Assembly: GCF_004799035.1 (NCBI RefSeq)
Contig: NZ_MWIO01000027.1
Coordinates: forward strand, 1 to 64,000
Source of the DNA: Rhodanobacter lindaniclasticus
Lineage (GTDB): Bacteria; Pseudomonadota; Gammaproteobacteria; Xanthomonadales; Rhodanobacteraceae
Reading direction: 5' to 3'
DNA: 64,000 bases
The translations under genes were made by a program, and so were the position numbers. Below the pieces are notes generated by a model that was not told the DNA's origin, ran no database searches, and saw only the letters and a list, made by a program, of their open reading frames with translations. Positions 1-7,560 of this stretch are shown here, piece by piece; positions within the stretch are counted from its first letter, which is position 1; every line of letters starts with the position of its first letter.

Positions 1-83
1 GCAGTCTGTATATTATGTCAAATTAAAGAAGGCAGCGTGAAGCGTTTCGGCGTGTGGGTCCGGCGGCCACGCTTTGTCCCGGC

Positions 84-97
84 TTGATGCTGATCAA
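84..97. promoter_or_regulatory. FNR-type box, perfect
   Basis: TTGATgctgATCAA matches the FNR/ANR consensus TTGAT-N4-ATCAA in all ten fixed positions. Its centre is 68 bases before the first start codon of the operon at 159. If it sits at -41.5, the -10 element should begin near 120, where TGAAAT (4 of 6 to TATAAT) occurs. The rest of positions 1-158 shows no gene. Confidence 0.8.
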
Positions 98-158
98 TAC
101 GCTGCCGTGGCGCACGGCGTGAAATGCCCAGCCGACGGCCCCCAGGAACGATAACGCC

Positions 159-500
159 ATGCGAATCATGAGAATCCGCGTCGTCGGCGACGAAACCCGC
201 GCCGAAACCCTCATGAACATGCTTCATACCATGGATGGCGTGGCGCGGGTGGAGGAGATGCCCCTGCCCCGCGCCGGACTCGGCGGCAACGGCGATGCCG
301 TCAGCCACCTCGAAGTGGCCGTAGCCGACGGCGCCGCCCATCGCATCCGCGCCTTCATGGCAGGTGCTGCCCTGCTGATGGATGCCTCCGCGGAATTCGT
401 CGACCGGTTCGGTATCGAGGGACCGCTGGCGGATCGCCACGCATCGCTGGCGCGACATCCGGTTGAGCCAGATCAATCGTCCGCTGCCGACGGGTGCTAA
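159..500 (+). CDS. Hypothetical protein, first gene of an FNR-box operon
   Basis: A 113-residue protein that I do not recognise. The first half (MRIMRIRVVGDETRAETLMN onward) looks like a small alpha/beta regulatory fold: a beta strand, a helix, then a strand with a gly/ala-rich stretch. Residues 45-85 are acidic and alanine-rich. There is no membrane segment or signal peptide. The start could be 159 or the internal Met at 171; no strong ribosome site separates them. It lies 68 bases after a perfect FNR box and 52 bases before the nitroreductase gene, so it is probably the first gene of a three-gene low-oxygen transcript. The function is unknown. Confidence 0.6.
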   Translation: MRIMRIRVVGDETRAETLMNMLHTMDGVARVEEMPLPRAGLGGNGDAVSHLEVAVADGAAHRIRAFMAGAALLMDASAEFVDRFGIEGPLADRHASLARHPVEPDQSSAADGC

Positions 501-552
501 ACCACTCCTGTCGCCGCCTGGCGCGGCTCGGATAGCAGCGGAGGACATGGCC

Positions 553-1212
553 ATGGTTCGCAGGGCCGCAGATCACGAACTCAACGAACACGTCGTCGTC
601 GCCGCCTCGAAGCTCGCGGGGCTGCAGGCGCAGGCCCGCACCCTGCCGCCGCCGCGCATGCAGGGCGGCCTGCCGCTGCTGGATGCGCTGGCCAGGCGGC
701 ACTCCACGCGGGAATACGACCCACGCCCGCTGCCGCCGGACCTGCTCTCCGGCCTGCTGTGGGCGGCCTTCGGCGTGAACCGCGCGCAGACCGCCGACCG
801 CACCGCACCCTACTGGCGCCACGTCATGGCAATGGACATCTATGTCGCGATGGCCGATGGCGTGTGGCTCTATGCACCGGGGCAGCACGCGTTGCTGCCG
901 CAACTGCCGATGGATCTTCGCGCGCGGACCGGCCTGCAGGACTTCGTCGGCAAGGCGCCGGTTAACCTCGTCTATGTCGCGCACGGCGAGCGCATGCACG
1001 ACGTCGCGCCGGCGGAGCGACGCCTGTACGCATCGGTGGACGCGGCCTTCATCGGCGAGAACGTCTACCTGTTCTGCGCCTCGGAGGGGCTGGGCACGGT
1101 ATTCCGCGGCGCGATCGATCACGCGGCCCTGGAGCGCCTGCTCGGCCTGGACGACGAGCAGTTCGTCACCTTCGCCCAGACGGTGGGCTACCCGGCGGCG
1201 GCTGCGCCATGA
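553..1212 (+). CDS. SagB-type nitroreductase-family oxidoreductase
   Basis: A 219-residue nitroreductase-fold protein, expected to bind FMN and use NAD(P)H; the substrate is unknown. The N-terminal family signature is visible as RRHSTREYDPRPLPPDLLSG followed by LLWAAFGVNR, and the C-terminal cofactor-proximal part as GENVYLFCASEGLGTVFRG. This is the SagB/ThcOx branch, related to the mycobacterial Acg proteins. An upstream ATG at 547 is in frame, but GGAGG at 540-544 is correctly spaced for 553 and only two bases from 547, so I chose 553. It overlaps the next gene by four bases (ATGA), indicating translational coupling. It is the second gene of the operon behind the box at 84-97. Confidence 0.85.
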   Translation: MVRRAADHELNEHVVVAASKLAGLQAQARTLPPPRMQGGLPLLDALARRHSTREYDPRPLPPDLLSGLLWAAFGVNRAQTADRTAPYWRHVMAMDIYVAMADGVWLYAPGQHALLPQLPMDLRARTGLQDFVGKAPVNLVYVAHGERMHDVAPAERRLYASVDAAFIGENVYLFCASEGLGTVFRGAIDHAALERLLGLDDEQFVTFAQTVGYPAAAAP

Positions 1213-1658
1213 ACGCGTCCATGCCGGAAAGCCCCGAGCCGGTGCTGGCGATTCCGCCCGACGCCGTCTGCTTCATCATCCGCAAGCTGCGCGAGTACGA
1301 GAGCATGGATCTGCTGGCCGAACGTGACATCCCCGCCAATCCGCTGGAGTACGAGGACGTGGACCGGATCACGGAGCAGGAGGACGAGTACTCGTTCGAC
1401 CCCGTGCGGCAGGAATTGGTGTCGTTCATCGACGAGCTTCCCGATGACCAGAAGATCGACCTGGTCGCCCTGATGTGGCTGGGCCGCAACAACGCCTCCG
1501 CGACCGAATGGCCGGCGCTGCGCGAGGAAGCCGCGGAAGCCGCCAACGCGCGCACCACGGACTATCTGCTGGGTTCGCCGCTGGTCGGCGATTTCCTGGA
1601 GGAAGGGCTGTCGGCGCTGGGCTACGCCTGCGACATGCCGGGCGAACAAGGGCCGTAG
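1209..1658 (+). CDS. DUF3775 domain protein
   Basis: A 149-residue acidic protein of unknown function. The part IDELPDDQKIDLVALMWLGR is characteristic of DUF3775, a small family found mainly in Proteobacteria. There is no signal peptide or membrane segment, so it should be cytosolic. It overlaps the nitroreductase gene by four bases and ends a three-gene transcript. A convergent gene follows 33 bases later on the other strand. The repeated link with stress and redox genes suggests an accessory role in low-oxygen physiology, but no biochemical activity can be read from the sequence. Confidence 0.75.
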   Translation: MNASMPESPEPVLAIPPDAVCFIIRKLREYESMDLLAERDIPANPLEYEDVDRITEQEDEYSFDPVRQELVSFIDELPDDQKIDLVALMWLGRNNASATEWPALREEAAEAANARTTDYLLGSPLVGDFLEEGLSALGYACDMPGEQGP

Positions 1659-1691
1659 CGCGCGGCGTGGCGCGGGAAAGAGCCGAGCCGC

Positions 1692-3002
1692 TCAGGCCGG
1701 GCTGGTCTCGGCGGCCACGTCCATCGGCTGCACCGCGCGGGTCTCGTCCAGATGGAACACTGCGTCGAACTGCGCCGGCAGCGATGCGGTGAAGTAGTGG
1801 CTCTGCAACTCGGTGTCCGGGCGGTACAGCACGCCGATGGCGCGCTCGCGCATCGGCGTGCGCAGCGCATGCGCAACCTCGCCCTGCAGCGGCAGGTAGA
1901 AGCGGTCCAGCCGGGTATCGCGGAACAGCGATTCGTAACTGTCCGGCCTGGCCGGCAGGACATCGCGGCACTCGGCTTCGCCATCCCATTCGTACGCGGC
2001 GGTGACGGTGCCGGTGTAGGTGGTGAAGCCCACCAGCAGGGCCTCCTCCGCGCCTGCGCTCTGCCGCACGAGCTGGCCCACGTTCCACTCCCCCGCGTAC
2101 GACATCTCGGTGGCGCGCGCGTCGCCGAGATGGGAGTTGTGCGCCCAGACCACGATCCGGCCCGCGCCGCCCTGCGCGCGCAGGTGGCCCTGCAGGGCTA
2201 GCAGCGTCTCCACCATGTGCTGGTCGCGCAGGTTCCAGCTCTGCGCGCGCGGACCGAACATGGCGCGGTAGTAGGCCTCCCCGCTGCTCACCACCTGCGC
2301 GTTGCGCTCGGCGAAGAAGAACGCGTCCGCCGCGCCGCGCCCGTCGCGCCCGAGGTAATCCGGCGCGCGCTGCCATAGCGCGAGCAGGCGCTCGCGCACG
2401 GCCTGCCGACAGTCGGGCCGCAGGCCATGCACGGCTTCGTAGCCGTAGCGCTGCGGGTCGCGCACGTGGTCGAGCGCGGCATACTGCCGCCTGGCGATGG
2501 CCGCCTGTTCCTCGTCCACGCCGGACAGGTAATCCACCACGGCTTCCGCCGAGCGGTACAGGCTGTACATGTCCAGCCCATAGAAGCCCGCACGCCGCTC
2601 CGACGGCCGGCCGAGGTTGAACTGGTGCAGGGCTTCGGCGAAGCGAAGCACCTCCTCGTTGCGCCACATCCAGCGCGGAAAGCGCCGGAAATCGCCGAAG
2701 GCCGGTGAGGCGTCGGCGTCACGGCCCTCCCCCCGCACGAACAGGTTGATGCGGTAGGCGTCCGGCCAGTCCGCTTCCACCGCCACCGCATCGAAGCCCT
2801 GTTCGGCGATCAGGCGCAGCGTGATGTCGGCGCGCATGCGGTAGAACTCTTCGGTGCCGTGGGTCGCCTCGCCGAGCAGCACCAGGCTGCGCGTCGCTGC
2901 GCTTTCCAGCAATGCGTCGTAGTCGCGCGGGCCGTCCCCCAGCCGCAGGGCTTCGCCGCGGAGCACCTCGAGAACGCCGTGATGGAGACTGGCCATGGCC
3001 AT
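1692..3002 (-). CDS. Erythromycin esterase-family protein
   Basis: A 436-residue member of the EreA/EreB-like (SCO-family) hydrolase superfamily. The family core is seen near residues 40-80: LVLLGEATHGTEEFYRMRAD with the catalytic-type His, then DAVAVEADWPDAYRINLFVR. Further on are RFPRWMWRNEEV and VVWAHNSHLGDARATEM, which carries the second conserved His. Length is typical. Most members in stress clusters are not known to give macrolide resistance, and the true substrate is unknown. It follows the Hsp20 gene by 50 bases on the same strand, the same order as mycobacterial hspX and Rv2030c (whose C-terminal half is this fold). Start at 3002; an in-frame Met two codons later is possible. Confidence 0.85.
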   Translation of the reverse strand: MAMASLHHGVLEVLRGEALRLGDGPRDYDALLESAATRSLVLLGEATHGTEEFYRMRADITLRLIAEQGFDAVAVEADWPDAYRINLFVRGEGRDADASPAFGDFRRFPRWMWRNEEVLRFAEALHQFNLGRPSERRAGFYGLDMYSLYRSAEAVVDYLSGVDEEQAAIARRQYAALDHVRDPQRYGYEAVHGLRPDCRQAVRERLLALWQRAPDYLGRDGRGAADAFFFAERNAQVVSSGEAYYRAMFGPRAQSWNLRDQHMVETLLALQGHLRAQGGAGRIVVWAHNSHLGDARATEMSYAGEWNVGQLVRQSAGAEEALLVGFTTYTGTVTAAYEWDGEAECRDVLPARPDSYESLFRDTRLDRFYLPLQGEVAHALRTPMRERAIGVLYRPDTELQSHYFTASLPAQFDAVFHLDETRAVQPMDVAAETSPA

Positions 3003-3052
3003 GCCCTCCAGCCCGCCCGCCCTCTTCCGCAGGGCGGGCTGGAGGTCTGCCG

Positions 3053-3499
3053 TCAGCTGACCGTGATCTTGCGCGCGCTGCCGTTTTCCTTTTTCGGCAG
3101 GGTCAGCGTGAGCAGTCCGTTCTCGTAGCGGGCATCGGCCTTGTCGCTGTCCACGTCGCCGGGCAGGCTGAACGAGCGGTAGACCTGGCCGTGATAGCGT
3201 TCCGTGCAGATGTCGCGCTCGTCGTCCTTCTTGCTGGTTTCGCGCTTGACCTCGGCGCTGATGGAGACCTGGTTGCCGTCGATCGACACGTCGATGTCGT
3301 TCTTGTCGACGCCGGGGATTTCGGCCTTCACCGCATAGGAGCGTTCGTTCTCCGACACGTCGATGCGCATGTCGGGAGCGTCCAGCTCCTGCCAGCGGGG
3401 CCGCAGGCCGAAGTCGCGGAAGAAATCCCCGAGCATGGGGGCGCGCGATTCGAACGGGGTCAGGGGCTTGAAGGGATTCCAGTGGGTCAGGTTGGCCAT
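3053..3499 (-). CDS. Hsp20/alpha-crystallin small heat-shock protein
   Basis: A 148-residue ATP-independent holdase chaperone that binds unfolding proteins as oligomers in the cytoplasm. The alpha-crystallin domain spans about residues 45-145: MRIDVSENERSYAVKAEIPG starts it, and the family signature ENGLLTLTLPK lies near the C-terminus. The N-terminal arm (NPFKPLTPFESRAPMLGDFF) is typical. The open frame extends far upstream, but GAGGA nine bases before position 3499 and the conserved N-terminus MANLTHWNPF support this start. A near-perfect FNR box lies 95 bases upstream, and the erythromycin-esterase-like gene follows closely, so the two are probably co-transcribed. Confidence 0.95.
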   Translation of the reverse strand: MANLTHWNPFKPLTPFESRAPMLGDFFRDFGLRPRWQELDAPDMRIDVSENERSYAVKAEIPGVDKNDIDVSIDGNQVSISAEVKRETSKKDDERDICTERYHGQVYRSFSLPGDVDSDKADARYENGLLTLTLPKKENGSARKITVS

Positions 3500-3587
3500 G
3501 GCATGGGTCCTCGTGGGAGAGAGTCGGGGTGACCCGCGCGTCGCGCTCGAGTCGGCAACCAGCCTAGGCGTCGCGCCGCGGGTGCAG

Positions 3588-3601
3588 GTGATACAGATCA
3601 A
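3588..3601. promoter_or_regulatory. FNR-type box upstream of hsp20
   Basis: GTGATacagATCAA differs from the FNR consensus at one base (the first T). It lies in the 122-base gap between the phosphoribosyltransferase-hydrolase gene and hsp20, centred 95 bases before the hsp20 start codon on the minus strand. Confidence 0.65.
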
Positions 3602-3621
3602 CGTCGCGCGAGGTTTCGCGC

Positions 3622-4956
3622 TCAGGAAGCCGCGGACTCGACGCCGCCGCGCAGCACCCCGCCGTGCCGCAGCCACCGCGCCAACCACTCGGCGGCCAGC
3701 CCGGCAACCGCCTCCAGCGCGCCGGGTTCCTCGAACAGGTGGGTGGCGTGCGGGACGAGCACCATTTTCGCGGGGCACGCCAGCGCCGCCAGCGCGGCGC
3801 GGTTGAGCGCGATCACCTGGGTGTCGGCGCCGCCCACGATCAGCAGCGTGGGCGCGCGCACGCGGGCGAGCATGTCTTCGCCGGCCAGGTCGGGCCTGCC
3901 GCCGCGCGAGACCACCGCGCCGATCCGCCGGGGATCGCGCGCCGCCAGCACCAGCGCGGCGGCGGCGCCCGTGCTCGCCCCGAACAGGCCCACCGGCAGC
4001 GAGGCGGTACCGGCGTGGCCGGCCGCCCATTGCAGGGCGCTGTCCAGCCGCGACGCCAGCCGGGGAATGTCGAAACGTGCCGGGAGGTCGCGCGCCTCCT
4101 CCTCGGTGAGCAGGTCGAACAGCAGCGTGGCCAGCCCCTGCGCATGCAGCGCATGCGCGACGCCCCGGTTGCGCACGCTCCTGCGGTTGCTGCCACTGCC
4201 GTGGGCGAAGATCACCAGGCCGGCGGCCTGCGCGGGCATTTCCAGGTCGCCGTCAAGCGCGACGCCGCCGGCGTCGATCCGCACGGCTTCCACCGTGGTC
4301 GCCGTGGGTCCGGGGGGACGGGCCAGCAGGCGCATCACCTGCGCATCCTCGACGGCGTCGAAGTCGAGGTAGAACTGGCCCACCGCGCGGAAATGCTCCG
4401 GCGCGGACAGGTACACCAGGTCATCCGCCAGCGCGGCGACTTCCGCCAGGCTGCGCGGCGACGCCACCGGCACCGCGCATACCAGCCGCGCCGGCCGCCG
4501 CGCGCGCACGGCCCGCAGCGCGGCCTGCATGGTTGCGCCGGTGGCCAGACCGTCGTCGACGACGACCACCACGCGCCGGGCCGGGTCGATGGCGCTGTGG
4601 TGCGGGCTGTAGCGTTCGCGCCGGCTCCGTATCGTGGCCAGTTGCCTGGCCGCCTCCCGCGTGACGTAGCGCTCGTCCGCTCCGACCGAGGCGGCTTCCG
4701 GCGTGGTCTGCACCCTGCCTTCCTCGTCGACCGCGCCGATGGCGAACTCTTCGTGGCCGGGTGCGCCGAGCTTGCGCACCAGCACCACGTCCAGTTCGCC
4801 ATCCAGCCGATCGGCCACGATCCGGCCGACCGGCACGCCGCCGCGGGGGATGGCCAGCACCAGCGGATGCTGGCCGCGCAGGAACGACAGCGCCTGTGCG
4901 AGCTGCTCGCCCGCGTCGTCTCGATCGCGGAAAGGACCGGCGTGCCGTTGCGGCAT
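3622..4956 (-). CDS. Phosphoribosyltransferase fused to alpha/beta hydrolase
   Basis: A 444-residue two-domain protein. Residues about 10-220 are a type I phosphoribosyltransferase with the PRPP-binding loop VVVVVDDGLATGATMQAA and the upstream LAIPRGGVPVGRIVAD segment. Residues about 225-435 are a dienelactone-hydrolase-like alpha/beta hydrolase: VIFAHGSGSNRRS oxyanion region, nucleophile elbow GLFGASTGAA, acid in VGGADTQVI and His in VPHATHLF, so a complete Ser-Asp-His triad is present. Substrates are unknown. Mycobacterium tuberculosis Rv0571c, a DosR-regulon protein of almost identical length, has this same fusion. Its start lies seven bases from the stop of the OmpA-like lipoprotein gene, so the two form an operon. 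Confidence 0.88.
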   Translation of the reverse strand: MPQRHAGPFRDRDDAGEQLAQALSFLRGQHPLVLAIPRGGVPVGRIVADRLDGELDVVLVRKLGAPGHEEFAIGAVDEEGRVQTTPEAASVGADERYVTREAARQLATIRSRRERYSPHHSAIDPARRVVVVVDDGLATGATMQAALRAVRARRPARLVCAVPVASPRSLAEVAALADDLVYLSAPEHFRAVGQFYLDFDAVEDAQVMRLLARPPGPTATTVEAVRIDAGGVALDGDLEMPAQAAGLVIFAHGSGSNRRSVRNRGVAHALHAQGLATLLFDLLTEEEARDLPARFDIPRLASRLDSALQWAAGHAGTASLPVGLFGASTGAAAALVLAARDPRRIGAVVSRGGRPDLAGEDMLARVRAPTLLIVGGADTQVIALNRAALAALACPAKMVLVPHATHLFEEPGALEAVAGLAAEWLARWLRHGGVLRGGVESAAS

Positions 4957-4962
4957 GGTCGC

Positions 4963-5559
4963 TCACCCGTTGCCCGGCGCCGCCAGGGTTCCGGCAAAGT
5001 CCACCACCAGCGTGACGCGGCGGTTCGGCTCGGCGCCGTCGCCCCACTTGCCCTTCAGCACCTGGCGGTTCTCCGCCTTGCCGTAGCTGACCGCGCGCAC
5101 CTGGTCGGCCGGCAGGCCACCGGTCTGGACGAGGTAGTCGCGCACCGCCTCGGCGCGGGCCTGGCCCAGGCGCAGGTTGTACGGCTTGCCGCCCGCCGCG
5201 TCGGCAAATCCCTCCACCGTCACCACGGCCTGCGGGAAGTGGCCGGAGACGACTTTCGCGAAGTCGTCCAGCATGGGCTTGTCCTCGTCGCGCAGGGTGG
5301 CCTTGTCGAACGCGAAGTGGGAGGCGACGTCGACACGGATACGCCCCGGCGATTGGGCGATCTTCGCGTCGTACTCGGCGAAGCGCTGCTGCATCTGCTG
5401 CGCAAGGCTGTCGATTTGCTGCTGCTGCCGCTGGTCGGTGGCACGCAGTTCGTTGACGGTCGCGTCGAAGTCGGCCTTCCTGACGTAGGTCTGGCAACCG
5501 CCTATGGCGACGACCAGGGCACCCAGTGAAACAACGGCGAAACGGCGATAGGCATGCAT
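4963..5559 (-). CDS. OmpA-family peptidoglycan-binding lipoprotein
   Basis: A 198-residue predicted outer-membrane lipoprotein. A signal sequence ends in a lipobox at Cys22 (VVAIGGC). Next is a Gln-rich coiled coil (DQRQQQQIDSLAQQMQQRF). A C-terminal OmpA domain covers about residues 75-190, with HFAFDKATLRDEDKPMLDDF and the peptidoglycan-contact part NLRLGQARAEAVRDYL, ending EPNRRVTLVV. The open frame begins further upstream, but AGGAGGA seven bases before position 5559 and the position of the signal peptide fix this start. It leads the operon with the downstream phosphoribosyltransferase-hydrolase fusion. A degenerate FNR box lies about 100 bases upstream. Confidence 0.88.
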   Translation of the reverse strand: MHAYRRFAVVSLGALVVAIGGCQTYVRKADFDATVNELRATDQRQQQQIDSLAQQMQQRFAEYDAKIAQSPGRIRVDVASHFAFDKATLRDEDKPMLDDFAKVVSGHFPQAVVTVEGFADAAGGKPYNLRLGQARAEAVRDYLVQTGGLPADQVRAVSYGKAENRQVLKGKWGDGAEPNRRVTLVVDFAGTLAAPGNG

Positions 5560-5651
5560 GGCAGATCCTCCTGGATGGGCCGCGGGGGCCGCCATGGTGG
5601 CGACCGCCTGCCGCGGAGGTCTTCAATCTAGGCAGGCGAGGCCCGGCGGAG

Positions 5652-5665
5652 TTGATCCATGTCAC
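5652..5665. promoter_or_regulatory. Degenerate FNR-type box
   Basis: TTGATccatGTCAC has a perfect left half-site and a right half-site with two mismatches to ATCAA. It is centred 100 bases before the OmpA-like lipoprotein start on the minus strand, a spacing like that of the hsp20 box. Confidence 0.45.
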
Positions 5666-5719
5666 GCAAACCGTTCGCGCGAGCGCGGCCCGACCGAGCA
5701 GGAGAAACCGGCGCGCTTG

Positions 5720-5733
5720 TTGATCGTCATCAA
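5720..5733. promoter_or_regulatory. FNR-type box, perfect
   Basis: TTGATcgtcATCAA matches the consensus fully. Its centre is 76 bases before the start codon at 5803. TAGCCT at 5755-5760 lies where a -10 element would be expected if the box is at -41.5. Confidence 0.8.
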
Positions 5734-5802
5734 GATGGCGTGCCGGGCACGGTCTAGCCTGCGGGTTGCCGCTCCATCCACGGACCGGCCCGGAGAAGCA
5801 CC

Positions 5803-6234
5803 ATGCCGAATACCTGGATCCTGGTCGCCGATGCCGCCAGGGCGCGCCTGTTCGAATCGCTCCGCAGGGGAGCCGAGCCCGTCGAGATAGCCTGCTACTA
5901 CTACCCCGACGGCCGCTCGCCGGGGCGCCATCTTGAGCACGGCCGGCTGCCCCGCACGCAGGAAAGCAACAGCCCGAGCCGCCACGCGATCGAGCCGAAG
6001 ACCTCGCTGCGCGACAAGCACGCGCAACGCTTCGCCGAGACCCTCGGCGCCGTCGTGCGGCAGGGGCGGCGCGAGGGCCGCTACGACAGGCTGGTGCTGG
6101 TGGCTCCGCCGCGCTTCCTCGGTGCGCTGCATGACAGCCTGGACGAGGCCACCGCGGCGTGCATCGTGGGCGAGGTGCGTCGCGAGCTGATGACGCTGTC
6201 CCCGGCCGAACTGCGCGCCCACCTGCCCCGCTGA
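5803..6234 (+). CDS. Host-attachment family protein
   Basis: A 143-residue protein of the Host_attach family (PF10116), named from plant-associated bacteria. It is structurally related to the release-factor-like bacterial archaeo-eRF1 folds. Visible features are NTWILVADAARARLFES at the N-terminus and the C-terminal half RYDRLVLVAPPRFLGALHD with DEATAACIVGEVRRELM. The loop at residues 45-70 is rich in charged residues. It is cytosolic with no signal peptide. The actual activity is unknown; nucleic-acid or ribosome binding is suspected from the fold. It is transcribed alone behind a perfect FNR box, which groups it with the stress genes around it. Confidence 0.85.
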   Translation: MPNTWILVADAARARLFESLRRGAEPVEIACYYYPDGRSPGRHLEHGRLPRTQESNSPSRHAIEPKTSLRDKHAQRFAETLGAVVRQGRREGRYDRLVLVAPPRFLGALHDSLDEATAACIVGEVRRELMTLSPAELRAHLPR

Positions 6235-6413
6235 TGCCGCGCATGGCGCCAGGGACGCCACCATCGGTGCGGCCTTCGACGAGATCTCTGGCTGACTGGA
6301 GCTGGACTCGGTCCATCCCTTCCGCATCTGCGTCTATCGCCATGCGGCGCGCACCGTGGCCGCGTGCAGGCGCGGGCCATGCTTGCCGGCAGGCGGTGCC
6401 GGGCCGCGTGCGC

Positions 6414-7133
6414 TCAACGCGCCGATTCCCACGGCAGGCGCACCACCGCCCCGGTCAGCGGCTCCACCGTGACGAGCTGGTCGTCCACGCGCACCACGCC
6501 GGCCATGTTCTCGACCAGCACCACCAGCGCGTTGCGGACGGCATCGTTGACCAGGACGCCGCGCAAGGTCACCACGCCGCCGCGCACGTCCGCGTGCATG
6601 CCCTGCCGCGATGCCCATGCCTGCGCGTCCAACGCGCGAGCGATGCGGCGGGCGATGGCCGCGTCGGAGAGATCGGGCGGCGCCTCGTCGGGCGCCGTCT
6701 CGACAAATGCCCGCAGCAGGTCGGCGCGGCTGAGGATGCCCACCAGGCCACCGCTGCCGACTACCGGCAGGCGCTTGACGTGATGCTGCTCCATCTTCCG
6801 CACTGCCTCGTCCAGCGGCGCGTCGGCGGCAATAGTGACCACCTCGCGCGTCATCACCTCGCCGACGCGGCGTGCGTGCGAGGCGGTGTAGTCGTGCGCC
6901 AGCCGGCCGGGGCCCAGCACGAAAGCGAGCCAGGCGGGACGCCTGCGCTCGGTGCCGGTCTCGACGCGGCGCATCAGGTCGCCCTCGGTCAGCATGCCGG
7001 CCAGCGCACCCTGCGCGTCCACCACGGGCAGGCCGCTGATGTGCTCGCCGAGCATGGTGCGCATGGCGTCGCCGATCGGCGTATCCGGCGTGACGGTGAC
7101 GACGTGGGTGGACATGGCTTGGCGGACTTGCAT
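6414..7133 (-). CDS. Tandem CBS plus BON domain protein
   Basis: A 239-residue protein. Two CBS motifs form a Bateman module that usually binds adenine nucleotides: residues about 1-60 (VRQAMSTHVVTVTPDTPIGD, HISGLPVVDAQGALAGMLT) and 92-150 (VMTREVVTIAADAPLDEAV, HHVKRLPVVGSGGLVGILS). A BON domain follows at about residues 165-235 (VRGGVVTLRGVLVNDAVRN). The frame is open to 7211, but GGGAG seven bases before 7133 and the CBS start MQVRQAM support this start. The CBS part is comparable to the mycobacterial hypoxic response protein Hrp1. A near-perfect FNR box at 7211-7224 lies between this gene and the divergent dodecin gene. Confidence 0.9.
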   Translation of the reverse strand: MQVRQAMSTHVVTVTPDTPIGDAMRTMLGEHISGLPVVDAQGALAGMLTEGDLMRRVETGTERRRPAWLAFVLGPGRLAHDYTASHARRVGEVMTREVVTIAADAPLDEAVRKMEQHHVKRLPVVGSGGLVGILSRADLLRAFVETAPDEAPPDLSDAAIARRIARALDAQAWASRQGMHADVRGGVVTLRGVLVNDAVRNALVVLVENMAGVVRVDDQLVTVEPLTGAVVRLPWESAR

Positions 7134-7210
7134 GGCGGGGCTCCCGTTGCGAGGCGACGATGCCGGCACTGCCGGCACGATGCATGCTCCCGCGCCCACC
7201 CGGACATCCA

Positions 7211-7224
7211 TTGATGCACGTCAA
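7211..7224. promoter_or_regulatory. FNR-type box in a divergent promoter
   Basis: TTGATgcacGTCAA has one mismatch to consensus. It stands between the CBS/BON gene (start 84 bases away, minus) and the dodecin gene (start 106 bases away, plus). TACGTT at 7247-7252 is in the right register for a plus-strand -10 element. Confidence 0.65.
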
Positions 7225-7323
7225 CAAGCCGGCGCTCGGGCTCGCCTACGTTGGTAGCGGCTGCCGCGCCGGGACACGGGTCCGTGCGGGCGGTCGACCA
7301 GCCACCTGTCCGAGGAATGTCCC

Positions 7324-7530
7324 ATGAACGCCATCGCCAAGACCATCGAGATCACCTCCGCATCCGCCAAGGGCATCGAGGATGCCGTGCAGTCCGGCCT
7401 GCTCAAGGTTGCCACCACCATCGACAGGATCCAGGGCGCATGGGTCAGCGACATCAAGGTGCGCACGTCGGCGAGCGGCGACGTCACCGAGTGGCGCGTC
7501 TGCCTGCGCGTGACTTTCCTCGTGGACTGA
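7324..7530 (+). CDS. Dodecin
   Basis: A 68-residue dodecin, a small protein that assembles into a dodecameric hollow sphere and stores flavins such as FMN or lumichrome. The conserved pattern is complete: AKTIEITSASAKGIEDAVQ, then the flavin-stacking Trp in IQGAWVSDIKV, and the terminal strand EWRVCLRVTFLVD. GAGG seven bases before the ATG is a good ribosome site. It heads a plus-strand stretch with two universal stress protein genes and is the first of two dodecins in the window. Confidence 0.95.
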   Translation: MNAIAKTIEITSASAKGIEDAVQSGLLKVATTIDRIQGAWVSDIKVRTSASGDVTEWRVCLRVTFLVD

Positions 7531-7560
7531 ATGCCATTCCCTCCCGTCGGAGCCGCTCCC

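Noticed and set aside
1692-3002. Calling the erythromycin-esterase-family gene a macrolide-resistance gene
   Set aside because: Only the fold is recognisable; its place beside hsp20 under an FNR-type box argues for a stress role, and resistance cannot be read from the sequence.
3664-5529. A 621-codon plus-strand frame
   Set aside because: It lies opposite two well-supported minus-strand genes and has Arg/Gln-rich, low-complexity sequence.
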